The notes: generated from the sequence alone by a model not told the origin. Shown: positions 1 through 9,263, numbered from the stretch's first letter. The stretch is 64,000 nucleotides of DNA from Streptomyces smyrnaeus (GCF_017676345.1 NZ_JAFFZM010000002.1:434001-498000); one strand, 5' to 3'. Numbers and translations: made by a program.

Positions 1-1518
1 GGCGTCCGCGACGATCACCCGCTCTTTCCGGCGGGCGCCGAGCTCACCCTGCCGCCGACCACACCGCAGGCCGGGGTGCTCGGCGGCGAGGGGAGCGTGC
101 TGATGGCGGATCTGCGCACCGCCTCCCGCTCGTGGATGGCGGTGGACCAGGAGCAGGCGCGGCGGGTCGTCGAATACGGCATCCACTCCCTGATCCTCGT
201 CCCGCTGCGGGCCAGGGGAGTGCTGATGGGGATGGTCAACTTCTGGCGCGGCAGCGGTTCCGAACCGTTCGGGGAGGAGGACCTCTTCCTCGCCCAGGAA
301 GTCGTCGCCCGTGCGGCTCTCGGCGTGGACAACGCCCGCCGCTACACCCGGGAGCACGCCACCGTGATGGCGCTCCAGGAGAATCTGCTGCCCGGCGCCC
401 AGGTCACCCACAGCGCCCTGGAGGTGGCGCACCGGTATCTGCCCGCCAAGGCCCTGGTGGGCGGGGACTGGTTCGACGTGCTTCCGCTGACCGGGTTCCG
501 CGTCGCGTTGGTGGTGGGGGACGTCGTGGGCCACGGCCTCCAGGCCACGGCCACCATGGGCCGCCTGCGGGCGGCCATCCACACCCTCTCCGACCTGGAT
601 CTGCCGCCCGACGAACTCCTGGCCCGGGTGGACGAGTTGGTCGCCCGTATCGATCAGGAGGAGACGGCACCCGACCGGACCCCCGTGGCCGGGGCCACCT
701 GTCTGTACGCGATCTACGATCCGGTCGGCGGCTGCTGCACGCTGGCCCGCGCCGGGCATCTGCCGCCCGCGCTGGCCACCCCGGACGGGGAGGTGGAGTT
801 CCTGGAGCTGCCGCCCGGCCCGCCGCTCGGGGTGGGAGGTATGCGCTTCGAAGCGGTCGAGCGGCAGCTTCCCGAGGGGAGCCGTCTGGTCCTCTACACC
901 AACGGCCTCGTCGAGGACCGCCGACGGGACGTCGAGGCGGGCCTCGACCTGCTGCGCCAGGCGCTCGCCGGCAGTGGCCCGACACCGGAGCAGACCTGCA
1001 CGGAGGTTCTCAGGACGGTGCTGCCCGCGCATCCGTCCGACGATGTCGCTCTGCTGGTGGCCCGCACCCGGCTGTTCGGCGCCGACCAGGTCGCCCAGTG
1101 GGACCTCGAACCCGATCCGACGGCGGTGGGGCGGGTGCGTGCCGCGGCCACCGAGCAACTCGTGGAATGGGAGCTGGAGGAGACGGCGTTCACCACCGAG
1201 CTGCTGCTCAGCGAACTGGCCACCAACGCCGTCCGCTACGGCAGGCCACCCATCCGGGTCCGGCTGATCCGCAACCACAGCCTCTTCTGCGAAGTCTCGG
1301 ACGCCAGCAGCACCTCGCCCCATATGCGGTACGCGGCCGAGACGGACGAGGGCGGGCGCGGCATCTTCCTCGTCGCCCAGCTGGCCGAACGGTGGGGAAC
1401 GCGGTACACCCCGGCCGGGAAGATCATCTGGGCGGAACAGGCCATCCCCGCGACCCCTGAGCCGCCGCAGCCGTCCGAGCCGCCTGAGCCGCCGGAGCAC
1501 TCCGAACGTCAGTCGTGA
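1..1518 (+). CDS. GAF - SpoIIE phosphatase - HATPase protein (5' truncated)
   Basis: The reading frame is open from base 1, so the true start lies outside the window. Order of domains: the end of a GAF-like sensor (to about base 340), a SpoIIE/PP2C Ser/Thr phosphatase with GGDWFDV (near 460) and GDVVGHG (near 520), then an anti-sigma-type ATP-binding domain with an N-box LLSELATNAVRYG (near 1205) and a G-box GRGIFLV (near 1357). Such Streptomyces proteins dephosphorylate anti-anti-sigma factors, and the kinase-like domain can phosphorylate or bind partners of the same network. The C-terminus ends in a Pro/Glu-rich tail. The GAF ligand is unknown. No sigma, anti-sigma or STAS partner is visible beside it. 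Confidence 0.9.
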   Translation, partial: GVRDDHPLFPAGAELTLPPTTPQAGVLGGEGSVLMADLRTASRSWMAVDQEQARRVVEYGIHSLILVPLRARGVLMGMVNFWRGSGSEPFGEEDLFLAQEVVARAALGVDNARRYTREHATVMALQENLLPGAQVTHSALEVAHRYLPAKALVGGDWFDVLPLTGFRVALVVGDVVGHGLQATATMGRLRAAIHTLSDLDLPPDELLARVDELVARIDQEETAPDRTPVAGATCLYAIYDPVGGCCTLARAGHLPPALATPDGEVEFLELPPGPPLGVGGMRFEAVERQLPEGSRLVLYTNGLVEDRRRDVEAGLDLLRQALAGSGPTPEQTCTEVLRTVLPAHPSDDVALLVARTRLFGADQVAQWDLEPDPTAVGRVRAAATEQLVEWELEETAFTTELLLSELATNAVRYGRPPIRVRLIRNHSLFCEVSDASSTSPHMRYAAETDEGGRGIFLVAQLAERWGTRYTPAGKIIWAEQAIPATPEPPQPSEPPEPPEHSERQS

Positions 1519-1670
1519 GCACACCTGAGGTCTTCCGCCCCGCATGGTCCCCTCGCACGGCACGGCGCATGTCCCGTCGCACGGCACGACGGCCCGACCG
1601 GAGGGGAAAGCACCGGTCGGGGTCGGGCCGCCGTTCGGGGCGGATCGGGCCGGGCGGGTAGCGTGACTGC

Positions 1671-2021
1671 GTGCGATGGTTGCGATTCGGCGTCTTCGCC
1701 GACGAAGAGGGCTTGGAGTTCGTCCGGGACGTCATCCGGCGGGAGCTGGCCGCCCGGCGTGTGACGGTGGTCGGCCCGCTGCGGGAGCGCGACCGACTCG
1801 ACGACGGCTGCACGGCCGAGTATCTGTACGGCGATCTGCGGGAGCAGTGGAAGATCGAGCATCCGGGCCAGGACGCGGGCAGGCGGCGGCCGCTGGAGGT
1901 CGCGGTGCGGGTGAGGTGTTCGCTGCGGGTGTGGCGGGCGGTGCGCAAAGGCATCATCCGCGGTCTGTGCCCGGAGGGGAACGGTCCGCATGTCTGCCGG
2001 GTGCCTTGGACGGCGTGCTAG
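1671..2021 (+). CDS. Hypothetical protein, 116 aa
   Basis: GTG start; about 116 residues, mixed charge, no membrane segment, no motif I recognise. Codon use is strongly GC3-rich, which supports real coding. It lies alone between the SpoIIE phosphatase and the hydrolase. The C-terminal part has three Cys (RCSLR, GLCPE, HVCRV), but their spacing fits no known zinc site. Function unknown. The overlapping frames here look like shadows. Confidence 0.5.
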   Translation: MRWLRFGVFADEEGLEFVRDVIRRELAARRVTVVGPLRERDRLDDGCTAEYLYGDLREQWKIEHPGQDAGRRRPLEVAVRVRCSLRVWRAVRKGIIRGLCPEGNGPHVCRVPWTAC

Positions 2022-2105
2022 CGAAGCCGCGAGCGGTACGGCGATGAATTCTCGCGGGCCGGCCGGTCTGTGCTGTCGAGCAATCTTTCGACAGAAGGAG
2101 GGGCC

Positions 2106-2996
2106 ATGTCCGAGCTGGAGACCCGCACCCTGGAGGTTCCCGGTGCCACGCTGCGGTACGACATCCACGGTGAACTGAAGGGCGGTCAGGGCGCCGGCGC
2201 GGCACACCGGCCCGTGCTGATGCTGGTCGGCTCACCGATGGCGGCCGAGGGGTTCGGCTCCCTCCGGTCGTACTTCACCGACCGCACGGTGGTCACCTAC
2301 GACCCGCGCGGTGTCGGCCGCAGCGTCCGTACCGACGGGGCCGAGGAGACCGTGCCGGAGGAGCACGCCGACGATCTGCGGCGGGTGATCGAGGATCTCG
2401 GCGCCGGTGCCGTGGAGATGTTCGCCAGCAGCGGCGGCGCGGTGAACGGGCTCGCCCTGGTGGCCGGCCGCCCCGAACTGGTGCGCACGCTCATCGCCCA
2501 TGAGCCGCCGACCGCACAGGTGTTGCCGGACCGGGAACACGCCCTGGCGGCCTGCGAGGACATCCACGAGACCTACCGGCGCAGCGGAATGGGGCCGGCG
2601 ATGGCCAAGTTCATCGCGCTGACCAGCGCAACGGGCCCGTTCTCGGCCGACTGGGCCGAGCAGCAGGCGCCCGACCCGGCCGCCTTCGGGCTGCCGACCG
2701 AGGACGACGGCAACCGTGACGACCCGCTGCTGGGGCAGAACATCCGCGGCTGCACCGGCTACCGGCCCGACTTCGACGCCCTCCGCGCCGCCCCCACCCG
2801 CCTCGTCGTCGCGGCCGGCAAGGAGTCCGAGGGGCAGTTCGCGGCCCGCGCGGCGACCCGGATCGCCGACCGCCTCGGCATCCCGCTGACCGTCTTCCCC
2901 AGCCACCACGGCGGCTTCCTCGGCGGCGAGTTCGGCCAGCAGGGCGAACCGGAGGCCTTCGCCACGACCCTGCGTGAGGTGCTGGCCGCCGACTGA
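2106..2996 (+). CDS. Alpha/beta hydrolase
   Basis: The ATG at 2106 is chosen because GAAGGAGG lies just ahead; the earlier in-frame GTG at 2070 has no such site. About 296 residues. Oxyanion/turn motif PRGVGRS, nucleophile elbow ASSGGA (Ser between small residues) and a C-terminal HHGGF supply the expected Ser and His; the acid is probably in the segment before the His. Family members cleave ester or related bonds, or act as cofactor-free peroxidases; the substrate cannot be read from sequence. Monocistronic, no signal peptide, so cytosolic. Confidence 0.85.
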   Translation: MSELETRTLEVPGATLRYDIHGELKGGQGAGAAHRPVLMLVGSPMAAEGFGSLRSYFTDRTVVTYDPRGVGRSVRTDGAEETVPEEHADDLRRVIEDLGAGAVEMFASSGGAVNGLALVAGRPELVRTLIAHEPPTAQVLPDREHALAACEDIHETYRRSGMGPAMAKFIALTSATGPFSADWAEQQAPDPAAFGLPTEDDGNRDDPLLGQNIRGCTGYRPDFDALRAAPTRLVVAAGKESEGQFAARAATRIADRLGIPLTVFPSHHGGFLGGEFGQQGEPEAFATTLREVLAAD

Positions 2997-3055
2997 GGTC
3001 CTGTACGACCTTCCTCGTACACCTGCCGTACATCTGTTCCCGTATCGTATGGCAT

Positions 3056-3859
3056 ATGCACGGCGATGGCCCGATACGGAACCGGACGCCGCGAGCGGAC
3101 AGGGTTGATGTCGATGTGGTCACCGCTGTGCACGCCGCGTACGCCTCCTTCCTCCCCAACCTGTGGAAGTCCCTCCGGGAGCAGACACACCCCCGCTGGA
3201 CCTGGTGGGTCGAGATCGACGGTGACGCGGACGAGGTCACCGAGGTGCTGAGCGGTTGCGGGGCCGCGCTGGACCCCCGGGTGCGCGTCGGCGCACACGG
3301 GGGAGCTCCCCTCGGCCCCGCGATCGTCCGCAACCTCGCCCTCCACCGGGGGCGGGGCCGCTACGTCCAGACCGCCGACGCCGACGACGAGTTGGAGCCA
3401 GAATCCCTCAGTCTGCTCGTCGCCGCTCTCGCCGAGCACCCCGGCACCGGGTTCGCCCTGGGCCAGGCCAGGGACCTGCTGCCGGACGGCCGACTGCGCA
3501 CGGTCCCGCTCCCGTTGTCACCGGGCATGCTCGAACGCGGCACGCTCGCCGCGCACTGGACCACCACCGAGGAGGCGTACCGCGTTCCCGTGCACCCCGC
3601 GGGCGCCATGTACGTCCGCGAGCTGGTGACCCTGCTCGGTGGCTGGCAGGCGGCCGAAGGAATGGAGGACACCGCGCTGTTGATGGCCGCCTCCGCCGCG
3701 ACCCCGGGCGTACTGCTCCCCCAGGCCACTCTCCGCTACCGCCGGCACGCGGACCAGCGCTCGGAGCGGAACCGTAGCTCCTCGGTGGAGGGACTCCAGG
3801 TGCGCGGCGTCCGCAGCCGGGTGGCCGGGTTGTTGGCGTTGCCGCCCTGGAGCGGGTGA
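3056..3859 (+). CDS. Family 2 glycosyltransferase
   Basis: About 267 residues. The N-terminus has the GT-A start VDVVTAVHAAY, followed by the metal/nucleotide-sugar motif TADADDELEPE (a DxD-type motif). A conserved GGW...EGMEDTALL segment matches the acceptor-side ED motif of GT2 enzymes. Soluble; no transmembrane helix. The acceptor and donor are unknown. It runs convergently into the PAP2/kinase gene, with only 19 bases between the stop codons. No polysaccharide cluster surrounds it. Confidence 0.85.
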   Translation: MHGDGPIRNRTPRADRVDVDVVTAVHAAYASFLPNLWKSLREQTHPRWTWWVEIDGDADEVTEVLSGCGAALDPRVRVGAHGGAPLGPAIVRNLALHRGRGRYVQTADADDELEPESLSLLVAALAEHPGTGFALGQARDLLPDGRLRTVPLPLSPGMLERGTLAAHWTTTEEAYRVPVHPAGAMYVRELVTLLGGWQAAEGMEDTALLMAASAATPGVLLPQATLRYRRHADQRSERNRSSSVEGLQVRGVRSRVAGLLALPPWSG

Positions 3860-3864
3860 GCGGT

Positions 3865-3878
3865 GGGCGGCGCCGCCC
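3865..3878. terminator. Short palindrome between convergent genes
   Basis: GGGCGGCGCCGCCC is a perfect palindrome lying exactly between two convergent stop codons. It may act as a bidirectional terminator, but it has no loop and no T tract, so this is a weak call. Confidence 0.3.
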
Positions 3879-5510
3879 TCAACCCTCCGGCAGCGCCGCT
3901 CCGTTCAGCCAGCCGGGGAGGGGCCGGTAGACGGTCAGCGGGGTGGCGGGTTTGTCGATGAGCAGGGTCGGCGCCGAGGGTGCCGTCTCGCCGTCGTAGG
4001 AGCACAGGGTGCCTTCCGGTATCCCGGCGAGCTGCAGTCGGCGTCCGCGCGCGGCGGCGTGCACGGGGGAGCGGTGCAGTACGCCGGCGAGGGCCGAGGC
4101 GACCAGCCGGGTGCGGGCCCAACGGCCGGCCCGGACGAGGTGGATGTCCAGCATGCCGTCGGAGAGGTTGAAGCGCCGCGCCCCGCCGGGCCCGCCCCCG
4201 ACCGTGTGGTACGAGCAGTTGCCGACGAACAGCAGCCACAGCGACCGCAGCCGCCCGTTCACCCGCACCTCGAAGGGGCGCGAGTGGCGCAGCACATGGA
4301 CCGCGGCGACCAGTCCGGCCGCCCACGGACCGATCCGGTTGCGCCAGCGGTCCCGTACCTCGACCAGATCGCCGTACGCGCCCAGACTGAAGGTGTTCAC
4401 GAAGTAGCCCGGTTCGGGCGAAGCGCCCTTCGCGGACTCCGGCTGCGGCTCCGTCGCCGGCTCCGCCGCCGCCTGGCGGCCCCGCCCGCGCGGCGGGGCG
4501 AAGCGGGCCACGTCCACCGCGATGGCGTGTCCGGCGGCGACCGCGTCGGACAGGTCGGCGCAGCGGCTGATGCCCAGATCGAGGGCGAGGTGGTTGTGGG
4601 TGCCGCCGGGCAGCACCGCGAGCGGCACCCCGTGCGCCAGCGCGGCACGCGCCGCCGCGCCGACCGTGCCGTCACCGCCGTAGACCCCCAGCGCCCCGCC
4701 CTCCTGGGCCGCGCGCCGCGCCTCGTCACCGAGCAGATCGGTCAGCGATCCGGCGTCCGGGTCCCAGTGGACGACGCGGGCCGCGGGCAGCGCCTCGCTG
4801 ATCTCGCGGGCGGACGCCGCCGAGCCCGAGCCCGGGTTGACCACCACCGACAGACCGCGCCCGGCGGGCAGCGCCGGCGCCTCGACCAGGGGCTGGGCCG
4901 GGGGCACCGGGCGCCGGGTGTCCAGCACCGCGCGTACCCCGAAGGCGGCCGCGGTGCCGAGCGCGGCGCCCACCAGTACATCGCTCGGGTAGTGGACGCC
5001 GGTGTAGACGCGGGAGAACGCCACCGAGGCGGCCACGGGCAGGACCGCCACGCCCCAGCCGCGTGACTCCAGCGTCACCGCGGTGGCGAAGGCGGCAGCC
5101 GACGCCGAGTGCCCGGAGGGGAAGGAGGTGCTGACCGGCAGCCGCTTGAGACGGCGTATCACCGGTACCTCGTCCAGCACCGGGCGGGTGCGGCCGAACG
5201 CGCCCTTGCCGACGGTGTTGACCACCGTCGAGGCCACCGCGACCGAGGCCAGTCCGCGCAGCGCGCCGCGCCGGGCACGGGGCCCGCCGACCCCGGAGAG
5301 CACGATGGCCGCCGCCGTGCCCAGCCACAGCTTGCTGTGATCGGCGGAACGGCTCAGCCGGGGGAGCACCCGCTCGCCGCGCGGCCAGTGGCGCTGGGCG
5401 ACGCTGCGGAACAGGGCGCGGTCCCAGGCACCGAGCGTCCTGCTGACGGCGGCGCGTACGCCCTCGGCACCGGCGCGCGGACTCCCGCTCCCTGCCCGGT
5501 GGGTCTCCAT
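3879..5510 (-). CDS. PAP2 phosphatase - diacylglycerol kinase fusion
   Basis: The ATG at 5510 is preferred over the one at 5534 because GAGGGG precedes it by about 6 bases. About 543 residues. The N-terminal half is a PAP2 lipid phosphatase: KGAFGRTRP (KX6RP), PSGHSASA, and SRVYTGVHYPSD (SRX5HX3D). The C-terminal half is a DAGK/LCB5 lipid kinase: VVNPGSGSA, GGDGTVGAA and LPGGTHNHLA. The two activities remove and add lipid phosphates, so the fusion probably handles undecaprenyl or diacylglycerol phosphates at the membrane. A second PAP2 gene lies just upstream on the same strand. Fusions of this kind are known in actinomycetes. Confidence 0.9.
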   Translation of the reverse strand: METHRAGSGSPRAGAEGVRAAVSRTLGAWDRALFRSVAQRHWPRGERVLPRLSRSADHSKLWLGTAAAIVLSGVGGPRARRGALRGLASVAVASTVVNTVGKGAFGRTRPVLDEVPVIRRLKRLPVSTSFPSGHSASAAAFATAVTLESRGWGVAVLPVAASVAFSRVYTGVHYPSDVLVGAALGTAAAFGVRAVLDTRRPVPPAQPLVEAPALPAGRGLSVVVNPGSGSAASAREISEALPAARVVHWDPDAGSLTDLLGDEARRAAQEGGALGVYGGDGTVGAAARAALAHGVPLAVLPGGTHNHLALDLGISRCADLSDAVAAGHAIAVDVARFAPPRGRGRQAAAEPATEPQPESAKGASPEPGYFVNTFSLGAYGDLVEVRDRWRNRIGPWAAGLVAAVHVLRHSRPFEVRVNGRLRSLWLLFVGNCSYHTVGGGPGGARRFNLSDGMLDIHLVRAGRWARTRLVASALAGVLHRSPVHAAARGRRLQLAGIPEGTLCSYDGETAPSAPTLLIDKPATPLTVYRPLPGWLNGAALPEG

Positions 5511-5594
5511 CGGTGCCCCTCGCTTCCCTCGCATCCGTCGCGTTCTTGGAACGTCACAGGCGGAGTGCCCGGTGGCGCGCGGGACACACCGTAC

Positions 5595-6467
5595 TCACCG
5601 CGAGGGGTGGCCGGGGCGGGGTGCTTCCCACAGCTTGTGCACCAAGATGACCAGCAGGGTGACCACCGTGCCCAGCGTCAGCCCGCCGATCACGTCGGTG
5701 GGCCAGTGCACGCCGAGATACACCCGGCTGCCCCCGGCCAGCAGGCTGAGCACCGCGGCGCCGCTCCACAGGGCGATCCGCGCCACGCGGGAGGCGGCCC
5801 GGGCGGCGAGGACGTAGGCCAGGACGAGCAGCACCGCCGTGGCTGTCACCGCGTGCCGGGAGGGGAAGCAGTAGCCGTTCTCGGAGATCTCCCACAGCCT
5901 CGCGGGCGGCCGGGTGCGGTCCGTGATCTCCTTGGCGACGGTCGCCGCCGTGACGGCCAGCGCGGAGGCGCCGCCGATCAGCAGCGGCGGCTGCCAGGAC
6001 CTGTCCCGCCAGGACAGCCACAGCGCCAGCAGCACCGCGAGGACGAGCAGCGGAATCTCCGAGGCGTGGGTGAGGAACGTGACCGGCCCGTCCAGCACGG
6101 CCTGCCGGTGCCGGACGACCGCGCTCAGCACCGGCCGGTCCACCACGTCCGCGCCCGCCCCGAGCACCGCGTACGAGGTGGCGGCGAACAGCAGCAGGCC
6201 GGCCGACAGCGCCACCCCCAGCGGCAGCATCCGGGCCCGCCGGGAGCGCTCGACCCGCGCGCCGGGTCCGCCGCGCGGCCGCGTCCCGCTCCTCGGGGGC
6301 ACCGGCACCGGGACCGGCACCGGTGCCGGTCCCGGCGCCGACCGCCTGTGGAGCCCTCGCGGGGCGAGGGCGTCGGGCGCGTCGTCGGTCAGTGGCACGT
6401 GGGAGGGCCCCGGGGTCTCGGCGGATTCGGCGGATTCGGCCGGGTCCAGAGGGAACTCCCCGCTCAT
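5595..6467 (-). CDS. PAP2-family membrane phosphatase
   Basis: About 290 residues. The start at 6467 has AAGGAG about 7 bases ahead. An N-terminal Pro/Arg-rich cytosolic stretch (about 90 aa) precedes roughly six hydrophobic helices. All three PAP2 motifs are present: KEITDRTRP, PSRHAVTA and SRVYLGVHWPTD. Likely a lipid-phosphate phosphatase of the undecaprenyl-pyrophosphate type; substrate not provable. It lies about 85 bases upstream of the PAP2-kinase fusion in the same direction, so the two may share a role. Confidence 0.88.
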   Translation of the reverse strand: MSGEFPLDPAESAESAETPGPSHVPLTDDAPDALAPRGLHRRSAPGPAPVPVPVPVPPRSGTRPRGGPGARVERSRRARMLPLGVALSAGLLLFAATSYAVLGAGADVVDRPVLSAVVRHRQAVLDGPVTFLTHASEIPLLVLAVLLALWLSWRDRSWQPPLLIGGASALAVTAATVAKEITDRTRPPARLWEISENGYCFPSRHAVTATAVLLVLAYVLAARAASRVARIALWSGAAVLSLLAGGSRVYLGVHWPTDVIGGLTLGTVVTLLVILVHKLWEAPRPGHPSR

Positions 6468-6645
6468 CGGTCGGCTCCTTGTGCGACTGCGCGAGATCGA
6501 AGGCCCTCCGGTACCTGTGGGCCTCCAGGGCTCAAGTAGAGCCGGGGGCGACCGGGTGAGCGCGCGGGACGCCGCCGAGCGGGTGGCGCTCGCAGGCGCT
6601 CCGGCGTACGGGGAGCAGCCGGGGTGCTCCGGCAGGCGGCCGCCC

Positions 6646-7431
6646 TCAGGGTTTGACAGCGTGCAGCACGTGCATGCCGCGCGGGCCGATCTCGTGGTGC
6701 CGGACCCGCAGGCCGATCGCGGCGCACTGCTCGTCCAGCCATTCGGCCGTCAGACGGAGCTTGGGGTACGCGCTGGTCTCCAGGCGCCAGCCGTCGCCGT
6801 CACGGGTGTGCAGCAGATCGTGGACGAGCACGGTGTCCTCGTCCACGTACTCCAGGAAGCAGGTGAGGATCCGGTCCGCCGTGCTGCGTACCGGTAGGAA
6901 GCGGTCCGTGCCCCGCGCCACGTGCCGCTGCTCGCGGTAGGTGGCGACGAAACTGCCGCCCTCGGCGAGCACATCGCAGATCTCGACCAGCAGCGCCAGG
7001 ACGTCGGCGCGGTGGGGGAGATGCGGGAGGGTGTCGCCCAGACACAGCACGGCCTCGGCGGATCGGGAGGGGACGGTGGCGAGGTGGGCGCGGATGTCGT
7101 CGTGCACCGGACGTACGGCCTGCGCCGCTCCGGTCCTCCCGGCGTGCCGTACGAGCTCGTCGAGCAGTTCTTCGCTGGTGTCGACGGCTGCGACGTCGGT
7201 GAAGCCGAGCCGTGCCAGGGCGACCGCGCCGGGGCCCGGCCCGGCGCCGAGGTCCATCGCGAAGGAGCCCGCGCCCGGCTGCTTCCGTGGCAGGCCCAGC
7301 CCGCGCAGCAGTTCGAGCTGGGCCGTCACGGCGGCCTCCGGATCGCCACCGAGCATCCAGGTGTAGTGCGGGGCGAGGAGGGAGGCGTAGTGCGCCTGGT
7401 ACCGGGCCTCGTGCGCGGCTGCGGAGGTCAT
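6646..7431 (-). CDS. Class I SAM-dependent methyltransferase
   Basis: Its ATG at 7431 overlaps the stop of the MarR gene (ATGA), so the two are translationally coupled. About 261 residues. SAM-binding motif I reads AMDLGAGPGPGAVAL, and post-motif regions AAVDTS and LCLGDTLPHL follow. The C-terminus has a beta-strand/helix cap typical of small-molecule methyltransferases. The substrate is unknown. Control by the coupled MarR protein is likely, since a clear operator lies in front of the pair. Confidence 0.88.
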   Translation of the reverse strand: MTSAAAHEARYQAHYASLLAPHYTWMLGGDPEAAVTAQLELLRGLGLPRKQPGAGSFAMDLGAGPGPGAVALARLGFTDVAAVDTSEELLDELVRHAGRTGAAQAVRPVHDDIRAHLATVPSRSAEAVLCLGDTLPHLPHRADVLALLVEICDVLAEGGSFVATYREQRHVARGTDRFLPVRSTADRILTCFLEYVDEDTVLVHDLLHTRDGDGWRLETSAYPKLRLTAEWLDEQCAAIGLRVRHHEIGPRGMHVLHAVKP

Positions 7432-8030
7432 GGTCGGTCGTCTCCTTCTGTGGGTCCGGCTGTGGACGGGGGCTGTGCGGGGTGGGCGCCCGCCACCGCC
7501 GACTCTCCGGTGCGCACCCAGGCGGCCAGATCGGCGAGGTAGACGTTGGACAGCGACGACTCCAGCGCGCGGCCCAGGGCGGCCCGGTAGGTCGGGGTGA
7601 TCTCGGCGTACCACTGGCGCCCCAGCAGGGTGATCCGGGCGGCGACGGCCCGCCCGTCACCGGGCGCGGCGGCCCGTTCCGCCAGGCCGCGCCCCTCCAG
7701 CCGGGCGACGAGTCGCGTCACGCTGCTGTCCTTGAGCCCGATCCGGTCGGCCAGCTCCCCCATGCGCAGGGCCGTCGCCTCCGCCTTCTCGACCCCGACC
7801 CCGCCCCGGTCTTCGGCTTCGGATTCGGCGTCGGCTTCGGTGTCGGCGCGGCCCAGTGCGCACAGCGCCCGGTACTCGGACAGCGGGAGTCCGTGGCCGC
7901 GCGAGAGGGTCTCGTCCAGCTCGCGTTCGACCCGACCCAGCAGCCGTACGGCCATGCACCAGCGGTCGTCCTCGTCGTCGTCCGCCGGGCGCGGCGGCGG
8001 CTCTTCCTCGTGCCCTGCCGTGTTCGTCAC
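7428..8030 (-). CDS. MarR-family transcriptional regulator
   Basis: I place the start at GTG 8030 (200 aa) because a -10 box ends only a few bases before it; the frame stays open to a TTG at 8069, which lies inside the operator and is less likely. The winged helix is visible: LPLSEYRALCALG, then MGELADRIGLKDSSVTRLVARLEGRGLAERAAA. An acidic insertion (about 25 aa, rich in Glu, Asp and Ala) separates the first helices from the recognition helix, which is unusual for MarR. It probably represses its own promoter and the coupled methyltransferase gene. The ligand is unknown. Confidence 0.85.
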   Translation of the reverse strand: MTNTAGHEEEPPPRPADDDEDDRWCMAVRLLGRVERELDETLSRGHGLPLSEYRALCALGRADTEADAESEAEDRGGVGVEKAEATALRMGELADRIGLKDSSVTRLVARLEGRGLAERAAAPGDGRAVAARITLLGRQWYAEITPTYRAALGRALESSLSNVYLADLAAWVRTGESAVAGAHPAQPPSTAGPTEGDDRP

Positions 8031-8036
8031 ACCGGG

Positions 8037-8075
8037 AGCATAGGGGAAGCTAGTTGCTTGTACAAGCAAATAGCT
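8037..8075 (-). promoter_or_regulatory. Promoter and palindromic operator of the marR-methyltransferase operon
   Basis: A perfect 16-bp palindrome TTGCTTGTACAAGCAA lies at 8054-8069, inside a longer imperfect dyad at 8048-8075. On the minus strand a -35 TTGTAC (8065-8060) and a -10 TATGCT (8042-8037) are 17 bp apart, and the palindrome covers the -35. Transcription would begin at or next to the GTG at 8030, giving a leaderless mRNA. This layout fits MarR autorepression. Confidence 0.7.
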
Positions 8076-8105
8076 TCGGTCTCCGCGCCGGTCTCCGCGC
8101 CCGTC

Positions 8106-9263
8106 TCAGCAGGCGGTGGGGAAGGAGGCGCTCAGCAGGAAGCCGTCGTCCTCGGTCGGCCCCGCGTGGCAGGCGCCGCCGAGCAGCAGCGCACGCTCCC
8201 GCAGACCGAGCAGCCCGTGACCGCCCTCCGGGTACTCCTGCGGCTCCGGCGCGGCAGCGGGAGGACCGTTGCGCACCTCCACGGCGAGCTGCCGGCCCGC
8301 GCCACCGGCACCGCCCAGCCGCACCGCGACCCGGACGACGGCACCGGGCGCGTGCTTGCGCACGTTCGTCAGCGCCTCCTGGACCGTGCGGTACGCGGCA
8401 CGTTCGACGGCCTCCGGCAGGGCGGCGGGCGACTCCAGCTCCGGGTCGAGGTCCAATGTGACGTCCAGCCCGCTCTCCCGCGTCAGCACGGGCAGGTCGA
8501 CCAGCCTGGGCTGCGGGGCCGTCCCGGTTCCCGTACCGCTGCCGGAGCGCAGGGCGCCGACCATGTGCCGCAGCTCCGTCAGTGTCTTGACGGCGAGCTC
8601 GCGCACGGTCTCGGCCAGATCCCGGGACCCGTCGTCGCGGCAGGTCGCGCGCAGGGCACCCGCCTGCACGCTGATCAGGCTCACCTGGTGTGCGACCACG
8701 TCGTGCATCTCCCTCGCCAGCCGGGCCCGTTCGACGGTCACGGCGCGTTCGGCCAGCAGCTCCGCCTCCCGGTGCCGGGTCGCGGTGAGCTCCTGGACCC
8801 GTTCGTGCAGCTGCCGCCGGGTACGGGTCCAGCGCCCGAACACGGCCGGCGCCGCGCCCTGGGCGCACGAGTCGAGCACGTCGAGGACGTCCTGGCGGCC
8901 GAAGGACGGGGCGAAGCCGTCGAGGGGGTAGGGGACGTAGTGCGCGGTGGCCAGCGCCACGGCACCGGCCACCGCCCAGCCGGTGCCGGCGCGTCGGGAG
9001 GCGACCGTGTAGAGGGCGATCAGCGGAGCGAACCAGATGTAGCCGACGTAGATCCCCAGCAGCGTCACCACGAGCACGGCCACCGGCCACCGGCGCCGGA
9101 CCAGCAGGGCGAGGGCGGCCGCCAGGGACACCCCGAGCTCCAGGCCGGGGCGGGCGCCGTTGACCAGGAACGCGTCGGCGAGACCGAGCGCCACCGGAAG
9201 GAGGAGGGGGACGAGGCCGTGTATCCGGCTTCGAGCGGGCGCCCGACCGTTGGGGGGCTTCAC
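8106..9263 (-). CDS. Two-component sensor histidine kinase (NarL/DesK type)
   Basis: About 385 residues. Hydrophobic segments fill residues 15-125 (four to five helices) with no large extracellular domain. A HisKA_3 helix follows with the phospho-His in RLAREMHDVVAHQVSL, then an ATP-binding domain with VQEALTNVRKHAPGA (N-box) and GHGLLGLRERALLLGG (G-box). The ATG overlaps the stop of the response regulator (ATGA), so both come from one mRNA with the regulator first. The signal is unknown; an intramembrane-sensing kinase of cell-envelope stress is a reasonable guess. No transporter lies beside it. Confidence 0.92.
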   Translation of the reverse strand: MKPPNGRAPARSRIHGLVPLLLPVALGLADAFLVNGARPGLELGVSLAAALALLVRRRWPVAVLVVTLLGIYVGYIWFAPLIALYTVASRRAGTGWAVAGAVALATAHYVPYPLDGFAPSFGRQDVLDVLDSCAQGAAPAVFGRWTRTRRQLHERVQELTATRHREAELLAERAVTVERARLAREMHDVVAHQVSLISVQAGALRATCRDDGSRDLAETVRELAVKTLTELRHMVGALRSGSGTGTGTAPQPRLVDLPVLTRESGLDVTLDLDPELESPAALPEAVERAAYRTVQEALTNVRKHAPGAVVRVAVRLGGAGGAGRQLAVEVRNGPPAAAPEPQEYPEGGHGLLGLRERALLLGGACHAGPTEDDGFLLSASFPTAC

